7,269 nt of DNA from Lachnospiraceae bacterium UBA3287 (GTDB taxonomy: Bacteria > Bacillota > Clostridia > Lachnospirales > Lachnospiraceae): positions 1 through 7,269 of the forward strand of contig DETN01000030.1 of assembly GCA_002362155.1 (NCBI GenBank), read 5' to 3'. Each line of letters opens with the position of its first letter. Positions within the stretch are counted from its first letter, which is position 1. A model generated the notes under the pieces. That model ran no database searches. It worked only from the letters and a program-made list of their open reading frames with translations, and was not told the origin of the DNA. Positions 5,928 to 7,269 of this stretch are shown here, one piece after another. A program made the position numbers and the translations under genes.

Positions 5928-6365
5928 ATGGATAATCCGAGTATACAACATACCAGGTGGAACTGCACGTACTATATTGTATTTATTCCAACATTTATTC
6001 CAAAATACAGAAGAATCATGTACGGCAGTAATAAAAGGGACTTGGTAGAGATTATCAAAAAACTCTGCGAGATGAAAAGTGTACCGCTGATCGAAGGTCG
6101 TGTATGTGTCGATCATATACATATGTATGTAGCCATAACACCCAAGTTGAGCGTATCGGATTTTATGTCCTATTTGAAGGGGAAGAGTTCCCTCATGTTT
6201 TTTGACAGACATCTGGAATTGAGGACAAAATGGTCAGATCGGCACTTTGGGGCAAGAGGATATTATGTTTCAACAGTAGGCAATGTAAACGAAGAGACAA
6301 TCAGACAATATATCAGAGAGCAAGAGAAAAACGATAAACTTGAGGATGGAATAAAGAGCCGCTAG
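5928..6365 (+). CDS. tnpA: IS200-like Y1 transposase TnpA
   Basis: A single-strand HUH transposase of 145 residues that cuts and rejoins element ends as a dimer through a 5'-phosphotyrosine. Visible motifs: HUH metal-binding 'DHIHM' (62-66, His63/His65); 'PKLSVSDFMSYLKGKSS' (72-88) and 'GYYVSTVG' (111-118), typical of the IS200 subgroup; the catalytic tyrosine in 'QYIREQ' (Tyr128) with Gln132 four residues on, as in IS608 TnpA. The start is the ATG at 5928, seven bases after AAAGGAGG (5913-5920); an in-frame TTG at 5844 would add 28 residues encoded by structured leader. Two oddities: 'FIPTFIPKYRR' (19-29) carries four extra residues from a 12-bp tandem duplication where relatives usually read 'F-x-P-KYRR', and the tail after Tyr128 is short (17 residues). 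All catalytic residues are present, so the protein may still be active. Confidence 0.94.
   Translation: MDNPSIQHTRWNCTYYIVFIPTFIPKYRRIMYGSNKRDLVEIIKKLCEMKSVPLIEGRVCVDHIHMYVAITPKLSVSDFMSYLKGKSSLMFFDRHLELRTKWSDRHFGARGYYVSTVGNVNEETIRQYIREQEKNDKLEDGIKSR
5981..6004 (+). repeat. 12-bp tandem duplication inside tnpA
   Basis: ATTTATTCCAAC (5981-5992) is followed immediately by ATTTATTCCAAA (5993-6004), 11 of 12 bases identical. It is in frame and adds four residues between the first beta strand and the 'KYRR' segment of the transposase. Confidence 0.85.
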
Positions 6366-6437
6366 TAAGCGGCTGCCAGCACAAATTGTGGTGCGAACCC
6401 CGCCTCAGGCGGAACCGGTACTATGCCGCGGAGCGGC
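6357..6437 (+). other. Structured non-coding segment at and after the tnpA stop
   Basis: Several hairpins lie between the end of tnpA and the right-end hairpin: AGCCGCT/AGCGGCT (6357-6363 with 6368-6374, overlapping the stop codon), CCGCC/GGCGG (6400-6404 with 6408-6412) and GCCGC/GCGGC (6425-6429 with 6433-6437). None is followed by a T run, so these are not obvious terminators. This could be a structured 3' UTR or DNA folded during transposition. No tnpB or iscB accompanies it, so a guide-RNA role has no direct support. Confidence 0.5.
6382..6400 (+). repeat. Long-range inverted repeat, right arm (downstream of tnpA)
   Basis: TGTGG (6387-6391) and TGCGAACCC (6392-6400) pair with the leader arm at 5889-5903: 14 Watson-Crick pairs with a single bulge, plus three outlying pairs (6382-6384). 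A second short match in the same order, AGTACC (5852-5857) with GGTACT (6417-6422), supports a designed pairing of the two flanks of tnpA. Confidence 0.7.
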
Positions 6438-6447
6438 TAATGATAAA

Positions 6448-6466
6448 CCCCCATTTGAAATGGGGG
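6448..6466 (+). repeat. Right-end subterminal hairpin of the IS
   Basis: CCCCCATT, loop TGA, AATGGGGG: an 8-bp stem extended by two A-T pairs (6446-6447 with 6467-6468). It differs from the left hairpin only by a compensated C-G to T-A change next to the loop, so the pairing is conserved. Eleven bases separate it from the inferred right tip of the element. Confidence 0.9.
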
Positions 6467-6474
6467 TTGGTAAC

Positions 6475-7122
6475 TTAGCGGAGCGCATTCATGGTGATGT
6501 TTGAAAAGATCCGGCTGACGGACTCTCTGTCCAGATCTCTCCAGACAGGTTTTTCCGGAAGCTCTATATGAGGTTCGATCCCCTTCTCCATGATCAGGTC
6601 ATAGAAGGAGACCAGGCTCTCTTCCAGGGCGCCTTTCAGATCCATCCTTTCCGGGGAGAGAGGTCTGACATCGGCTGCCAGGCTGTACTGGAGAAGTTCC
6701 TGTGTCAGATCCTTCATGGCCTCTGCCCGGCCCCAGATCATGGAAAGATAACGGGCTGCGTCCGGACTGTATTCCTCCCTTTCCAGCAGGTCCAGATATC
6801 CGAAGATGGCCGTAAGCGGAGTCCGCAGATCGTGGGAGAGGCCGGTGACAGCCTCCTTCAGATTTCTGTCCCCCGCCTGGAAGCGGCAGCGCTTTTCCCG
6901 GAGGATGCGGAACTCCCGGTTGATATCGGAGGCCAGCTTCAGAACATAGGGATCCCGGGAGGAGACGCAGACCAGGGTATTGGTATCTGTCGCCAGTATG
7001 TCGTGGAAGTCCTTTCCGATCTCTTTGAGGGACCTGTGCAGGATCCGAATCCGGATCAGAAGAGCGCAGACCAGAAAAAACAGGAAGGTGCCGGCAGCCA
7101 GGGACAGATACAGAACATTCAT
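6475..7122 (-). pseudogene. Sensor histidine kinase, N-terminal fragment (TM and dimerisation domain), cut by IS insertion
   Basis: The first 215 residues of a membrane histidine kinase, read from the ATG at 7122; the stop TAA (6477-6475) is supplied by the last three bases of the IS. One TM helix (about 3-24) is followed by a short linker with 'DTNTLVCVSSRD' (46-57), a motif of a Firmicute kinase subfamily that lacks an extracellular sensor, and the dimerisation/phosphoacceptor domain with 'SHDLRTPLTAI' (96-106, His97). The fragment ends inside the N-box, 'IFSNITMNALR'. The start is backed by AGAGGT a few bases upstream; an in-frame GTG at 7227 would add 35 residues before the TM helix and is less likely. 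Rejoined to 5539-5790 the kinase is 298 residues. Its response regulator is probably encoded just beyond the right edge. A truncated, kinase-dead dimerisation protein might still be made. Confidence 0.92.
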
Positions 7123-7255
7123 TGTTACCTCTTCATTATAATCCGCGGGATACCACGTCCATAGGAGCAGCTGCACCGCATGGGCGTGGAGGAACGCGGT
7201 CTTTTTTCTTTCCACGAAAGTCCGCACACCTGCTGTCCCGCTTTCTCCTTTCTTA

Positions 7256-7269
7256 TTATGAGATGCGTT
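7256..7269 (-). CDS. Possible last codons of an upstream gene, perhaps the response regulator
   Basis: On the - strand a frame entering from the window edge reads Arg-Ile-Ser and stops at TAA (7258-7256). This would fit the end of an OmpR-type response regulator ('GYRxx' endings are common), the usual partner upstream of such a kinase. Three codons cannot establish identity. Between this stop and the kinase start at 7122 there are 133 bp in which I see no convincing gene or promoter. Confidence 0.2.

Larger units (their letters stand above)
5791..6477 (+). mobile_element. IS200/IS605-family insertion sequence (tnpA only), 687 bp
   Basis: The boundaries are set by the interrupted kinase: deleting 5791-6477 joins CGC (Arg215) to CAT (His216) and recreates the canonical 'NALRHSGGD' sequence. 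There is no target-site duplication and no terminal inverted repeat in the usual sense, as expected for Y1-transposase elements that move as single-stranded DNA. A 15-base tip (containing the palindrome AAAAAGCTTTTT at 5791-5802) precedes the left hairpin, and an 11-base tip follows the right hairpin. There is no tnpB or iscB. The coding part is clearly AT-richer than the host genes. The bases left of the insertion are CTGAATG, the likely place to look for the target motif; one copy is not enough to define it. Confidence 0.9.

Noticed and set aside
5791..6477. A TnpB/IscB guide-RNA system within the element.
   Set aside because: The element has room for only tnpA; no nuclease frame is present on either strand, so only the structured 3' segment is noted.
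7135..7140. Perfect TATAAT on the - strand just before the histidine kinase.
   Set aside because: No -35 match at 16-18 bp, and the start site would fall inside the ribosome binding site, giving a nearly leaderless message.
7123..7227. GTG start at 7227 for the histidine kinase.
   Set aside because: It would place 35 polar and mixed residues before the first TM helix, with the AAAGGAG sequence about 17 bases away; the ATG at 7122 fits the family and has a close ribosome binding site.

Overview
The window looks like chromosomal DNA of a GC-rich Firmicute, probably class Clostridia and possibly Lachnospiraceae. The basis is the gene order rlmN - PP2C phosphatase - PASTA-domain kinase - rsgA, the strong GGAGG-type ribosome binding sites, and a single-TM histidine kinase of a type common in that group. 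This assignment is inferred from gene content and protein style, not from a marker gene.

Layout. Positions 1-4617 (+) form one housekeeping/signalling operon: the 3' two thirds of rlmN (23S rRNA/tRNA methyltransferase), a PP2C phosphatase (708-1463), a membrane Ser/Thr kinase with three extracellular PASTA repeats (1483-3714), and rsgA, a ribosome-assembly GTPase (3718-4617). The kinase/phosphatase pair senses the cell wall and switches phosphorylation on and off; its neighbours act on ribosome maturation and modification. The operon ends in a hairpin terminator directly behind rsgA, where many Clostridia and Bacilli carry rpe and thiN instead. A GNAT acetyltransferase (4684-5421, +) follows, with its ribosome binding site touching the terminator U-tract, then a strong bidirectional terminator (5437-5485).

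The right part (5539-7122, -) is a sensor histidine kinase split in two. A 687-bp IS200/IS605-type element (5791-6477) carrying only a Y1 transposase (tnpA, +) lies exactly in the N-box of the ATP-binding domain. Removing it restores an uninterrupted 298-residue kinase with no residue gained or lost. The element is AT-richer in its coding part than its surroundings. It has twin subterminal hairpins (CCCCCATYTGARATGGGGG), a sequence that can sequester the tnpA ribosome binding site, and a long-range complementarity between the tnpA leader and its 3' flank.

The most interesting signals are: the precise and apparently reversible kinase disruption; the 5'/3' inverted complementarity inside the IS; a 12-bp duplication in tnpA; an AT-rich codon island with a promoter-like sequence at the 3' end of rlmN; and a promoter-like sequence laid over the rsgA terminator. 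No CRISPR, tRNA or rRNA was seen, and I found no clearly new defence or metabolic system.
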